From JAFEDN01 sp963795715 (GTDB lineage: Bacteria; Pseudomonadota; Gammaproteobacteria; Coxiellales; Coxiellaceae), in assembly GCA_963795715.1 (NCBI GenBank), contig CAWCIY010000002.1, forward strand, positions 372,001-436,000: 64,000 nt of DNA. The letters run 5' to 3'. Shown piece by piece: positions 26,935-36,058 of this stretch; positions within the stretch are counted from its first letter, which is position 1; each line of letters begins with the position of its first letter. A model generated the notes under the pieces. That model searched no databases and was not told the origin of the DNA. It saw only the letters and a program-made list of their open reading frames with translations. Both the position numbers and the translations under genes were made by a program.

Positions 26935-29640
26935 ATGACCACAGCGGTGGCTCCCGCGCAATCATACTCCCATGATGCAACAATATCTGCAACTAAAGGC
27001 GCAATATCCCAACACTTTATTGTTTTACCGGATGGGTGATTTTTACGAGTTATTTTATCAAGACGCTGAGCGCGCCGCCAAATTATTAAATATTACCTTA
27101 ACCCAACGCGGTCATTCCGCAGGGGCGCCTATTCCTATGGCGGGAGTTCCTTATCACGCAGTGGAAAATTATCTGGCTAAATTAGTACGGTTAGGAGAGT
27201 CGGTGGTTATTTGTGAACAAACCGGCAACCCAGAAACCGCAAAGGCCCGGTGACCCGAGAAGTGACTCGTATTATCACACCCGGCACAGTCAGCGACGAA
27301 GCATTACTGGAAGAACACCGGGATAATCATCTGATGGCTATCGCCGAACAGGATGAAAATTATGGCTTGGCCGTTTTCGATATCACCAACGGCCGGTTTA
27401 TGGTGGAAGAAGTGCAATGGCAAGCCGGCGCTGTTTGCTGAACTGGAACGATTAAAACCTCGGGAATTATTAATCAGTGAAAACAGTCAAGATTCTGAAT
27501 TCCGTCTTACGGATTGTGCCCTGCAACGACGGCCTGCTTGGGAGTTTGAACAAAGCACCGCGCAGACCTTATTGTGCCGTCAATTCGGCACTCAGGATTT
27601 AACTGCTTTTGGAGTTAGACATTTGCCTTTGGCGATCGGCGCCGCAGGATGTTTGTTACAATATTTGCAATACACCCAGCGTTCGGCACTTGCCGCATTT
27701 GCAAACTATGCAAGTGGAGCATCATCAATCTTATGTGCTTATTGGATGCAGCCACCCGCCGCAATCTGGAATTAACCCAGAATTTAAGCGGCGGACAACG
27801 AATATTGTTTAACCAGCGTCATTGATCACACTAAAACTGCCATGGGCGCGCGGTTATTGCGCCGCTGGGTTAACCAGCCGTTGCGTGATCAGCAACGGCT
27901 GACTGAAAGACAACACAGCATTCAGGAATTTATTCAAACCGGATTTGCACTGATCACATCCGCAAATTTTATCTGGTTGCGGTGACATGGAGCGGATTTT
28001 AGCCCGGGTGGCTCTGGGTTCGGCTCGGCCCCGAGATTTAACCAGTTTACGCCATACATTAAGTTTATTGCCGCCGCTGCACCATGAATTAGTGAAAAGC
28101 TCAGACTGAACGACTGAAACATCTAGACCGATTGCTTGGGTTGTTTGATCATTTGTATCATATTTTAGTTAAAGCGATTGTAGAAAATCCGCCCGCGGTT
28201 ATCCGCGATGGCGGGGTGATTAGAGAAGGCTATGATCCAACCTTGGATGATCTACGTAATTTAAGTACCAATAGTCAAGAATTTTTATTGAATTTAGAGC
28301 GGCAGGAACGTGAACGCACTAAAATCAGCAGTTTAAAAGTGGGTTATAACCGGGTTCATGGCTATTTTATTGAGATTTCCCGGCAGCAGGCGCGCAGGCC
28401 CCTACAGAATATATCCGCCGCCAAACTTTAAAAAACGCTGAACGTTACATTACTGCCGAATTGAAAAACTTATGAGGATCAAGTGCTCAGCAGCCAATTC
28501 CGAGCACTGGCGCAGGAAAAAATACTTGTATGAGGCACTGTTGGCACAGATCAATCAATCACTTGTCTCCACTGCAAGATTGCGCGGCAGCCCTGGCTGA
28601 ATTGGATGTTCTCAGCTAATTTTGCTCAAAGAGCGGCAAACTTTGAATTGGACTAAGCCCGAGTTAATTTCAGAAACTCCAGGCATTACCATCAAAAGCG
28701 GGCGCCATCCGGTCATCGAACAGGCCTTGGAAACTCCTTTTATCGCCAATGATACCCAATTCAATGATGACCGCCGCATGTTGATGATAACCGGCCCGAA
28801 TATGGGAGGAAAATCCACTTATATGCGGCAAACGGCTTTGATTGTGCTTGTTAGCCTACATAGGCAGTTTTGTTCCCGGCGGAAAGGCAGTCCATTGGCC
28901 CCATCGACCGGATTTTCACCCGCATCGGCGCAGCGGATGACTTGGCCAGCGGCCGCTCTACTTTTATGGTGGAAATGACTGAAACCGCTAATATTCTGCG
29001 AAACGCCACTGACCAAAGTCTGGTGCTTAATGGATGAAATAGGCCGCGGCACCAGCACTTTTGATGGTCTTTCCTTGGCTTGGGCATGTGCCGACGCATT
29101 TAGCCACGAGTGATTAAAGCGTTTACTTTATTCGCTACACATTATTTTGAATTAACCACATTAGCAGAAACCTACCCGGATGTGGTCAATGTCCATTTGG
29201 ACGCCGCAGAATATGGCGAACGAATTGTCTTTTTACATGCCGTAAAAGAAGGCCCCGCCAATCAAAGCTATGGGTTGCAAGTAGCCCAATTAGCCGGAGT
29301 GCCGCAAAGCGTGATTCAAAGAGCTAAAAAAAAATTGCTGGAATTAGAACAGCAGGCAGCAATTCCCGGTCAACGGGAATTGACTCTGCGCGATGGGGGT
29401 TCGAAGGGGGAGAATCGCGATTCTCCCCCTTCATTCCGAGCAATTGGCTTTGCCAATGCGCAGGATATAAACAAAAACAGCATTTCCCGCCCAAGGGCGG
29501 GAAATGCTGGACAGCAATCACTTCCATTTGATGAACCATTAACTCATCCCATTGTGGAAATACTGACCCAACTTAAACCAGATGAATTAACCCCTAAACA
29601 AAGTTTAGAAATTCTGTACCAACTCATTAAACTGTGTTAG
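26935..29640 (+). pseudogene. mutS: DNA mismatch repair protein MutS, frameshifted and carrying a repeat insertion
   Basis: The start at 26935 (AAGGATAG upstream; MTTAVAPAQS then, after one extra base near 26957, HTPMMQQYL) leads into the mismatch-reading RMGDFYELF motif. Later pieces include TREVTRIITPGT, LERLKPRELLI, DRLLGLFDHLYH-type core, LKVGYNRVHGYFIEIS, the Walker A GPNMGGKSTYMRQ and the DEIGRGTSTFDGLS region. Frame changes occur near 27248, 27430, 27730, 27805, 27950, 28110, 28425, 28470, 28550, 28860 and 29000-29105. The last segment (29110-29640) is open and contains a roughly 150-bp in-frame insertion of palindromic sequence (29361-29509). The order of domains is complete. Confidence 0.88.
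29361..29509. repeat. Composite palindromic repeat inserted in frame in mutS
   Basis: Four hairpins in a row: ATTCCCG/CGGGAAT (29362-29380); a perfect 30-bp palindrome at 29403-29432 centred on AATCGCGATT; ATTGGC/GCCAAT (29443-29457); and a 15-bp stem CAGCATTTCCCGCCC with its mirror at 29478-29509. The first part and the GATATAAACAA tract match the element in the mltB leader. It adds about 50 codons between ELEQQA and QQSLPFDEP of MutS with no stop codon. Confidence 0.85.
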
Positions 29641-29652
29641 ACTGAAATTTAT

Positions 29653-30327
29653 ATGCTGCAAGCAATTATATTTGATTTCGATGGCATCATAGTGGATAGT
29701 GAGCCTTTACACTTTCAGGCTACTCGGCATGTTCTTTCCTCTCTTGGCTTATCGATTGACTACCCTACTTATTTGCAAGAATGCGTCGGGCAACCGGATT
29801 TTAATAATTTTCAACGCATTGCCCTCAAAAATCATTGGGACGCCAGCGAGCAACCAGTCCAAGCTTTGGTTGCCGCCAAGGTGAAATACTTTCGAGATCT
29901 TTTACCGACTGTTCGACCTTGCCAGGGTGTAATTCCATTGATCAAAACGGCCGCCACCCAATATCCTTTGGGTATTTGTTCGGGTAGTTTTAAAAATGAA
30001 ATTAGCCAATTACTGAGCTCACTGAATAATGAAGATATGTCCCATTTTTTTAAATGTTTGGTGACTATAGAAGATGTCTCCGCCGGAAAACCAGACCCCG
30101 CAGGTTACCGGTTGGCGGCAAAACATTTGGGCGCCTTGCCAGAATTTTGTTTAGCCATCGAAGATTCTCCTGCAGGGATCATTGCTGCCAAAGCTGCAGG
30201 AATGTCGGTTTTAGCAGTTACCACAACCCATCCCCGCGAAAAACTGAGTTTAGCGGACCGTTGTGTCGACAGCCTGACACAAGTGACTTTGCCAGATTTA
30301 AACCAAATCACCCTAGCTAAAGTCTAA
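29653..30327 (+). CDS. HAD-superfamily phosphatase (beta-phosphoglucomutase/GPH-like)
   Basis: A 224-residue subfamily IA haloacid dehalogenase. The nucleophile motif is DFDGIIVDSEPLHF (Asp8 and Asp10), motif II GICSGS near 115, motif III lysine in SAGKPDPAGY near 150, and motif IV IEDSPAG near 175. The DGIIVDSEPLHF form is typical of sugar-phosphate phosphatases and mutases; the exact substrate is unknown. It starts 12 bp after the mutS stop and converges with scpB. Confidence 0.85.
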   Translation: MLQAIIFDFDGIIVDSEPLHFQATRHVLSSLGLSIDYPTYLQECVGQPDFNNFQRIALKNHWDASEQPVQALVAAKVKYFRDLLPTVRPCQGVIPLIKTAATQYPLGICSGSFKNEISQLLSSLNNEDMSHFFKCLVTIEDVSAGKPDPAGYRLAAKHLGALPEFCLAIEDSPAGIIAAKAAGMSVLAVTTTHPREKLSLADRCVDSLTQVTLPDLNQITLAKV

Positions 30328-30338
30328 GAATACCATCA

Positions 30339-30962
30339 TCACACCAATTCGACAGCCAATTCTTCTGTATTCTCAGTAGCAGTATAAACTTCTAGCTCCA
30401 ACTGCCCTGCCAGTTGCGCACCCATTTGCTCTATATTTTTTGGCTCTGGCAATAAGGGTAGTTGACTGAGGCTTTGTAAATTAAAGTCGTCTAAAAATTT
30501 TTTGGTAGTGGCGTATAGACTGGGTTTACCAGGGACATCGCGTTGGCCCACAATACGAATCCACTCCAATTCTAACAGTGATTTTATAATTTGAGTGCTT
30601 ACAGCCACACCGCGAATTTCCTCAATCTCACCCCGAGTTAAAGGTTGACGATACACTATTAAAGCTAAAGTTTCTAAAAAAGCCCTGGATAATTTAGCGG
30701 ATCTGCGCGCCTGCAGTTTTTGTAGCCAAGGGGTAAATTCATTTTTAGCTTGAAATCTAAATCCACTGGCGACTTCTACCAATTCAACACCCCGATTTTT
30801 AAAACTTGCTCCTAGCTCAGAAAGTATTTCCCGCAATTCATGGTTTGAAACTGGAAATTCTTCCGCGAGCAAATCTTGTAAACGCTCAAGCGAAACCGGT
30901 TCTCCTGCCGTGAACAAGATAACTTCAATTATTTTCTCTATCAAATCTGAATTTTCTGTCAT
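30339..30962 (-). CDS. scpB: Segregation and condensation protein B
   Basis: A 207-residue kleisin-associated protein that with ScpA and SMC compacts and segregates the chromosome. Paired winged-helix domains are visible: IEVILFTAGEPVSLERLQDLL at the start and ETLALIVYRQPLTRGEIEEIRGV (split, near residue 90) as the classic ScpB motif, then GRKPGKP-like GQRDVPGKPSLYATT. It lies 2 bp after scpA in a yciO-scpA-scpB operon. Confidence 0.93.
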   Translation of the reverse strand: MTENSDLIEKIIEVILFTAGEPVSLERLQDLLAEEFPVSNHELREILSELGASFKNRGVELVEVASGFRFQAKNEFTPWLQKLQARRSAKLSRAFLETLALIVYRQPLTRGEIEEIRGVAVSTQIIKSLLELEWIRIVGQRDVPGKPSLYATTKKFLDDFNLQSLSQLPLLPEPKNIEQMGAQLAGQLELEVYTATENTEELAVELV

Positions 30963-30964
30963 TG

Positions 30965-31768
30965 CTAACTTTTTACCTTGACATAAATTGGGCCAAAATG
31001 CTGTGATTGTACTATTTCAATGGCTGATTGTCGGATTAATTCCAAAACAGCTATTAAAGTGACCGCTACCCCCATACTGCCCTCACGTAACGTAAAAAAA
31101 CGGGTAAACTCCACAAATTCCTGGGAATTAAGTTTGCTGAGCACTATGCTCATCCGCTCTCGAATTGATAATACTTCTGCACTGACCTGGTGTTTGGCAA
31201 ATAATTTAGCTCGCTCCAACACCGCTTGCAAGGCTAAAAGGATATCATTTAAATCTACTTCCGGTTTTATGGGTTCTTGCGGCATTGCCGGTAAATCCAC
31301 CGTAGCTACAAAAATATCACGCTCCAGTCTCGGAAGTTGGTCTAAGTTATTGGCGGCTTGGCGAAAACGTTCATATTCTTGCAAACGCCGCACCAATTCA
31401 GCTCGAGGATCGCCTGCCTCAGCCGCCTCTTCATCCGCCGGTCTGGGCAGTAGTAATCGGGATTTAATTTCAGCCAGCATCGCCGCCATCAACAAATACT
31501 CCCCAGCTAATTCCAACTCTAATTGCTGCATCAATTCGATATATTGCAAATATTGCCGAGTGATTTCAGCAATGGGAATATTTAAAATATCAAAGTTATC
31601 TTTTTTTATTAAATAAAGCAGTAAATCTAAAGGTCCTTCAAAAGTCTCTAAAAAAATGCGCAAAGCTTCCGGTGGAATATACAGATCTTGCGGCAGTTCT
31701 GCTAACTGCTTGCCGTTGATTTTGGCAGAAATTGAAAGTGGTTGCTCGAGCATATCATATTTTATCAT
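30965..31768 (-). CDS. scpA: Segregation and condensation protein A
   Basis: A 267-residue kleisin bridging SMC heads. Conserved N-terminal LETFEGPLDLLLYLIKKDNFDILNIPIAEIT and EYLLMAAMLAEIKSRLLLPR blocks are present, with the winged-helix C-terminus FTRFFTLREGSMGVAVTLIAVLELI (each split in description). The ATG overlaps the yciO stop by 4 bp and scpB follows directly, so translation is probably coupled. Confidence 0.93.
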   Translation of the reverse strand: MIKYDMLEQPLSISAKINGKQLAELPQDLYIPPEALRIFLETFEGPLDLLLYLIKKDNFDILNIPIAEITRQYLQYIELMQQLELELAGEYLLMAAMLAEIKSRLLLPRPADEEAAEAGDPRAELVRRLQEYERFRQAANNLDQLPRLERDIFVATVDLPAMPQEPIKPEVDLNDILLALQAVLERAKLFAKHQVSAEVLSIRERMSIVLSKLNSQEFVEFTRFFTLREGSMGVAVTLIAVLELIRQSAIEIVQSQHFGPIYVKVKS

Positions 31769-32385
31769 TTAAAATCGTTAATATCACCTTTGCCAGCACG
31801 TACAATTTGAGGAGGCTGCTGAGTTAAATCAATAACACTGGTGGGTTGTACACTGCAACTACCGCCGTCGATGATAAGCTCTACTTGGTTGCGTAACGCC
31901 GAGAGGATATCTTCCATTTCGGTGAACGGTTCATGATGGCCGGGCAACATCAGGGTCACACTCATTAAAGGCTCGCCCATAGCTGATAATAAAGCCTGAG
32001 TGATGGGATGATCAGGCACTCGCAAGCCTATGGTGCGCCTTTTCGGATGCACCAGCCGGCGGGGCACTTCTTTAGTGGCCTCTAATATGAAGGTATAAGC
32101 ACCAGGGGTGTGGGCCTTCAGCAACCGAAAGGTAGGGTTATCTACCCGGGCGTACACGGATACCTGCGAGAGGTCGCAGCAAACTAAAGTAAAGTGATGG
32201 TTTTTATCCAGTTGCCGGATGCGGCGTATACGCTCACTGGCGGATTTATCCCCTAAGCGGCAACCCAAAGCATAAGCTGAATCCGTGGGGTAAATGATCA
32301 CTCCACCCTCTTGCACTATTTTAACTGCCTGCTGAATCAACCGAGGCTGCGGATTTTGCGGATGTATCATTAATGTTGTAGTCAT
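31765..32385 (-). CDS. yciO: YciO/Sua5/YrdC-family protein
   Basis: Related to the enzymes making threonylcarbamoyl-AMP for tRNA t6A37. The IHPQNPQPRLIQQAVKIV start, GGVIIYPTDSAYALGC, KNHHFTLVC and PTSVIDL motifs match the YciO branch rather than TsaC, whose activity is not firmly established. The ATG at 32385 fits the family's N-terminus; a TTG at 32403 has a better-placed AAGGA and would add 6 residues. First gene of the scpAB operon. Confidence 0.85.
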   Translation of the reverse strand: MTTTLMIHPQNPQPRLIQQAVKIVQEGGVIIYPTDSAYALGCRLGDKSASERIRRIRQLDKNHHFTLVCCDLSQVSVYARVDNPTFRLLKAHTPGAYTFILEATKEVPRRLVHPKRRTIGLRVPDHPITQALLSAMGEPLMSVTLMLPGHHEPFTEMEDILSALRNQVELIIDGGSCSVQPTSVIDLTQQPPQIVRAGKGDINDFK

Positions 32386-32457
32386 ACGGGATATTCTAAT
32401 CAAGGTTGCTTCCTTATGGAAGCTCAGGTAAAGTGCACTTTTTCTAGGAAAATGGCT

Positions 32458-32991
32458 ATGAAATTTTTATTTGATTATTTTCCCATCATTTGCTTTTTTG
32501 TTGCCTACAAATTTTCCAATATTTATACGGCGACCGCAGTGACTATTGGCGCTTCTTTACTGCAACTAACTGTCTATTGGCTGGTACACCGCCGTTTTGA
32601 AGCCTTACATTCGCTTACTTTTGTTTTTATCGTTTTGCTGGGAGGCTCTACTCTGCTTTTTCACAAAGATATCTTTATAAAATGGAAACCCAGTGTTATT
32701 TATTGGATTTTTGCTATTACCCTGTTGTGTAGCCAATTTTTTAGTAAAAAAACCGTGCTGGAACGAATGCTCAGTGATAAAATTACTTTAACCGTTAAAA
32801 TTTGGAAGCGTTTAAATCTAAGCTGGGCCGTTTTTTTTATCTTAATGGGTTTTCTCAATGTCTATGTTGTTTATCATTTTGATACCAATGCTTGGGTTAA
32901 CTTTAAGCTCTTCGGCACCCTCGGTATTACTGTGGTTTTTATCATTTTACAAGCCTTATATATGGCTCACTACATGCAAAAAAAGGAATAA
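32458..32991 (+). CDS. yciB: Inner membrane protein YciB (intracellular septation protein A)
   Basis: A 177-residue protein with five to six membrane helices. MKFLFDYFPIICFFVAYKF is the typical opening, and KWKPSVIYWIFA, ERMLSDKI and LNLSWAVFF are conserved. YciB affects cell-envelope and division processes. The start at 32458 is chosen because AGGA lies 9 bp upstream; two earlier ATGs in frame lack a ribosome site. The bolA-rsfS gene starts 12 bp after the stop. Confidence 0.92.
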   Translation: MKFLFDYFPIICFFVAYKFSNIYTATAVTIGASLLQLTVYWLVHRRFEALHSLTFVFIVLLGGSTLLFHKDIFIKWKPSVIYWIFAITLLCSQFFSKKTVLERMLSDKITLTVKIWKRLNLSWAVFFILMGFLNVYVVYHFDTNAWVNFKLFGTLGITVVFIILQALYMAHYMQKKE

Positions 32992-33003
32992 CTTTCTTAA
33001 GCT

Positions 33004-33615
33004 ATGAAAAATAAAAAACGTATACAAGAAATTGAAACTCGTTTACACCAGGCATTTCATCCGCTGCATTTAAAAATAGAAGATCATAGTGCAAAGCATT
33101 TAGGTCATGCCGGCGCCAAAGATGGCCGTGGACATTTTCAAATACAAATCACTGCCCAGGCTTTTCAAGGGAAAACACTTGCGGAAAGCCATCGTATGAT
33201 TTATACTATTCTAGGTGACATGATGAAAACAGATATACACGCTTTACAAATAGAAACAAAACCCATAGCACTGTCCGAATTAACTGATTTAGTGATAAAA
33301 ACGATATCTGCGCATAAAGCTCAAGATATCAAAGTTTTAGATGTAAGCTCCTTGACTGATGTCATGGATACAATGGTTATTTGTACAGCTACCTCCATCC
33401 GCCATGCCGCTTCTATGGCAGAAAAACTGGTGGAGGCCACGAAAAAGGTAGGAATTAAACCTTTTAATAAAGTTCAAGACCAAACTGATACGGGTTGGAT
33501 TTTGGTAGATTTATTGGATGTTGTCGTGCATATCATGCTGGCTGAAACTCGGGAATTCTACAGTTTGGAAAAGCTTTGGACGGCTGCGGAAAAAAACCGC
33601 AATAGCACAAATTGA
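33004..33615 (+). CDS. BolA-RsfS fusion protein
   Basis: One uninterrupted 203-residue frame joins two normally separate proteins. Residues 1-92 are BolA-like (LKIEDHSAKHLGHAGAKDGRGHFQI, then SHRMIYTILGDMMKTDIHALQIETKP, each split here), a class that works with monothiol glutaredoxins in Fe-S handling. Residues about 95-200 are RsfS (DLVIKTISAHKAQDIKVLDV, DTMVICTATSIRHAASMAEKL, DTGWILVDLLDVVVHIML), which binds L14 and keeps ribosomal subunits apart in starvation. rlmH follows at once, the standard rsfS position. No internal ribosome site is obvious before the RsfS part. Confidence 0.88.
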   Translation: MKNKKRIQEIETRLHQAFHPLHLKIEDHSAKHLGHAGAKDGRGHFQIQITAQAFQGKTLAESHRMIYTILGDMMKTDIHALQIETKPIALSELTDLVIKTISAHKAQDIKVLDVSSLTDVMDTMVICTATSIRHAASMAEKLVEATKKVGIKPFNKVQDQTDTGWILVDLLDVVVHIMLAETREFYSLEKLWTAAEKNRNSTN

Positions 33616-33616
33616 C

Positions 33617-34081
33617 ATGCACATTAAATTGGTCGCTATAGGGAATAAAATGCCTGAATGGGTCAACGCAGGTTTTGCTGAATACATGAAACGCTTACCT
33701 GTCGATTACCAATTACGGCTTATCGAAATTCCCAGTTTAAAAAGAACCAAATCCAGCAACCTCGAACAACTATTACAAATCGAAGGAGAAAGATTACTGG
33801 CTGCAGCCACACAGCCAATTATTGCTTTGGACCGGCAAGGAAAAGCTCTGAATACAAAACAATTGGCCCAAGAATTACAAACTTGGCATGATTACGGCAG
33901 TGAACCTAGCTTTTTGATTGGTGGCCCTGAGGGACTTTCCAAAGCGTGTTTAGATCGCTCGGAAAAAATTTGGTCCTTGTCAGACCTGACTTTCCCTCAC
34001 CCACTGGTGCGCATCCTGATGGCAGAGCAAATTTATCGAGCTTGGAGTATAATTAGCCATCATCCGTATCATCGATCTTAG
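33617..34081 (+). CDS. rlmH: 23S rRNA pseudouridine-1915 N3-methyltransferase
   Basis: A 154-residue SPOUT methyltransferase. MHIKLVAIGNKMPEWVNAGF opens it; the knot region reads LIGGPEGLSKACLDRSEKIWSLSDLTFPHPLVRILMAEQIYRAW (split), with HPYHRS at the end, diagnostic of RlmH. It methylates Psi1915 of assembled 70S ribosomes. The ATG lies 1 bp after the rsfS stop. Confidence 0.95.
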   Translation: MHIKLVAIGNKMPEWVNAGFAEYMKRLPVDYQLRLIEIPSLKRTKSSNLEQLLQIEGERLLAAATQPIIALDRQGKALNTKQLAQELQTWHDYGSEPSFLIGGPEGLSKACLDRSEKIWSLSDLTFPHPLVRILMAEQIYRAWSIISHHPYHRS

Positions 34082-34085
34082 TTCT

Positions 34086-36044
34086 ATGAAAAGACGATTA
34101 ACTATTAAATATCATAGAGGAGAAGTTCAACTTTTCTCTCGCAGGGTCATTGTTTGCGCCGCTTTAATACTGATGTTTATCGGTTGCTTGATTGGCAGAT
34201 TGTTTTATTTACAAGTCTTTGAACACGAATTCTTTTCTACCTTATCTGAACAGAATTTAATGACCATAATCCCTACTGAACCAAACCGGGGTTTAATCTA
34301 CGACCGCAATGGCGTACTGCTGGCGAAGAACGTGCCCTCTTTTAATTTGATGTTAAATCCTTCCAAAGTTAAAAATGTGGCAAAAACCATTAGCCGGCTA
34401 CAGGCATTTATTAATATTTCTCCGCATGATATTGAAATTTTCAAACGCCGAATGAAGCAGACTTCTCCTCATCAACCCATCCCATTGAAGATGAAGTTAA
34501 ATGAAGACGAGATCGCTCGATTTTACGTTAATCAATACTTTTTCCCAGGAATGAGTATTGAAGCACACATGATTCGCAATTATCCCCAAGGAGAATTGTT
34601 CAGTCATGTGTTGGGGTATGTTGGGCGTATTAATGAAAAAGAACAGCAAACCATTGACAAGGTAAATTACAGTGGTTCCGATTACATTGGTAAAAATGGC
34701 GTTGAGAAACAGTATGAGCAACGTTTACATGGCACAGTCGGGAATCAGGAAGTAGAAACGGATGCCAATGGCCGTATTTTAAGGATTTTGAAAGAAAATA
34801 AACCCGTTTCTGGTCAGGATCTTTATCTCACAATTGATAGCCGGTTACAACAAGCAGCCAGTGACGCCTTAGGCGATGAAACTGGGACCATTATCGTCAT
34901 GAATCCAAGCACCGGTGAAATTTTGGCGATGGTCAGCAAACCTTTTTATAACCCAGACATGTTCGTCATGGGCATTACCTCTCAAGATTATCAGCAAATG
35001 CTAAACTCTCCGGATAAACCGTTGTACGATCGTGCCCTGCGCGGTATATTCCCGCCTGGTTCTACTATTAAACCCTTTTATGCCATCGGCGCTTTGGATA
35101 GTGGGGTCATTACTCCTGAATTTAAAATTCATGATAGCGGTCTTTTCACCCTTCCCGGCGTCTCACACGTTTATCATGACCATGGATGGAAACAAGGGGG
35201 TCACGGCATTGTCGACGTGATGAAAGGCATTATTGTTTCCTGTGATACTTTTTTTTATACCGTAGCAGAGAAATTAGGGATTCGGGCGCAAGACCGGATT
35301 TTACAAGGATTCGGTTTTGGCAAACCCACCGGAATTGATTTGCCGAATGAATTGGCAGGATTAGTGCCCACCCCTGAATGGAAACGTCGAGTCCACGGAG
35401 AATCCTGGTACATGGGTGATTCTGTGGTTATGGGCATAGGCCAAGGATTTTTATTGGTAACTCCGTTGCAACTAGTGCAAGGTGTGTCTTTGATCGCAGA
35501 GAGGGGGATCAAATACCAACCCCACGTCTTACTTAAAGCTACGCAAAATGGCAAAAATGTTTATCAGCCCACATCCCAGCCCCAGCAACTGCTTAAACTG
35601 CAGGACCCCAAAATTTGGGATATGATTATTTCCGCAATGCGACAAGTGGTCATGAAGGAAGGAGGTACCGCATACAATTTTTTTGACGGCTCTACGGTGA
35701 GATATACTGTTGCTGGAAAAACAGGTACGGCACAAGTAGTCAATCGTGAAGGCGGTGAAGATCAAGATGAAAATACCCCTAAGGAGTTAAGAAACAACGC
35801 CTTATTTATCGCTTTTGCACCGATCGATAATCCACAAATTGCCATCGTTGTTTTATATGAACACGGGGTGGGCGCAGCAAAATTAGCTAGAAAAGTCATG
35901 GATACTTATTTTCAAATTCCGCCGCCGATACCACAAAGACAACCTGGACAAGTGCAACTGCCCGCTCCCAGAGAAAATCATGGAATTTCAAATTCGTCAC
36001 GACAAACTGGAGCGCCGCGTACCGGATTGCCTCCTCCACGCTAA
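34086..36044 (+). CDS. mrdA: Penicillin-binding protein 2 (elongasome transpeptidase)
   Basis: A 652-residue inner-membrane transpeptidase cross-linking peptidoglycan during cell elongation. One N-terminal membrane helix (residues about 20-42), dimerisation domain with NRGLIYDRNGVLLAKN, and the catalytic triad motifs: serine in PPGSTIKPF near 330, SCDTFFYTV near 386, KTG in VAGKTGTAQV near 545. A proline-rich cytoplasm-distal tail of about 35 residues follows. rodA starts 14 bp later. The organism therefore elongates as a rod or retains the machinery. Confidence 0.95.
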   Translation: MKRRLTIKYHRGEVQLFSRRVIVCAALILMFIGCLIGRLFYLQVFEHEFFSTLSEQNLMTIIPTEPNRGLIYDRNGVLLAKNVPSFNLMLNPSKVKNVAKTISRLQAFINISPHDIEIFKRRMKQTSPHQPIPLKMKLNEDEIARFYVNQYFFPGMSIEAHMIRNYPQGELFSHVLGYVGRINEKEQQTIDKVNYSGSDYIGKNGVEKQYEQRLHGTVGNQEVETDANGRILRILKENKPVSGQDLYLTIDSRLQQAASDALGDETGTIIVMNPSTGEILAMVSKPFYNPDMFVMGITSQDYQQMLNSPDKPLYDRALRGIFPPGSTIKPFYAIGALDSGVITPEFKIHDSGLFTLPGVSHVYHDHGWKQGGHGIVDVMKGIIVSCDTFFYTVAEKLGIRAQDRILQGFGFGKPTGIDLPNELAGLVPTPEWKRRVHGESWYMGDSVVMGIGQGFLLVTPLQLVQGVSLIAERGIKYQPHVLLKATQNGKNVYQPTSQPQQLLKLQDPKIWDMIISAMRQVVMKEGGTAYNFFDGSTVRYTVAGKTGTAQVVNREGGEDQDENTPKELRNNALFIAFAPIDNPQIAIVVLYEHGVGAAKLARKVMDTYFQIPPPIPQRQPGQVQLPAPRENHGISNSSRQTGAPRTGLPPPR

Positions 36045-36058
36045 AAGGTGCTAAAATA

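Noticed and set aside
31020..31616. 198-codon frame opposite scpA
   Set aside because: Fully antisense to a well-supported gene, with no ribosome site or recognisable motif.
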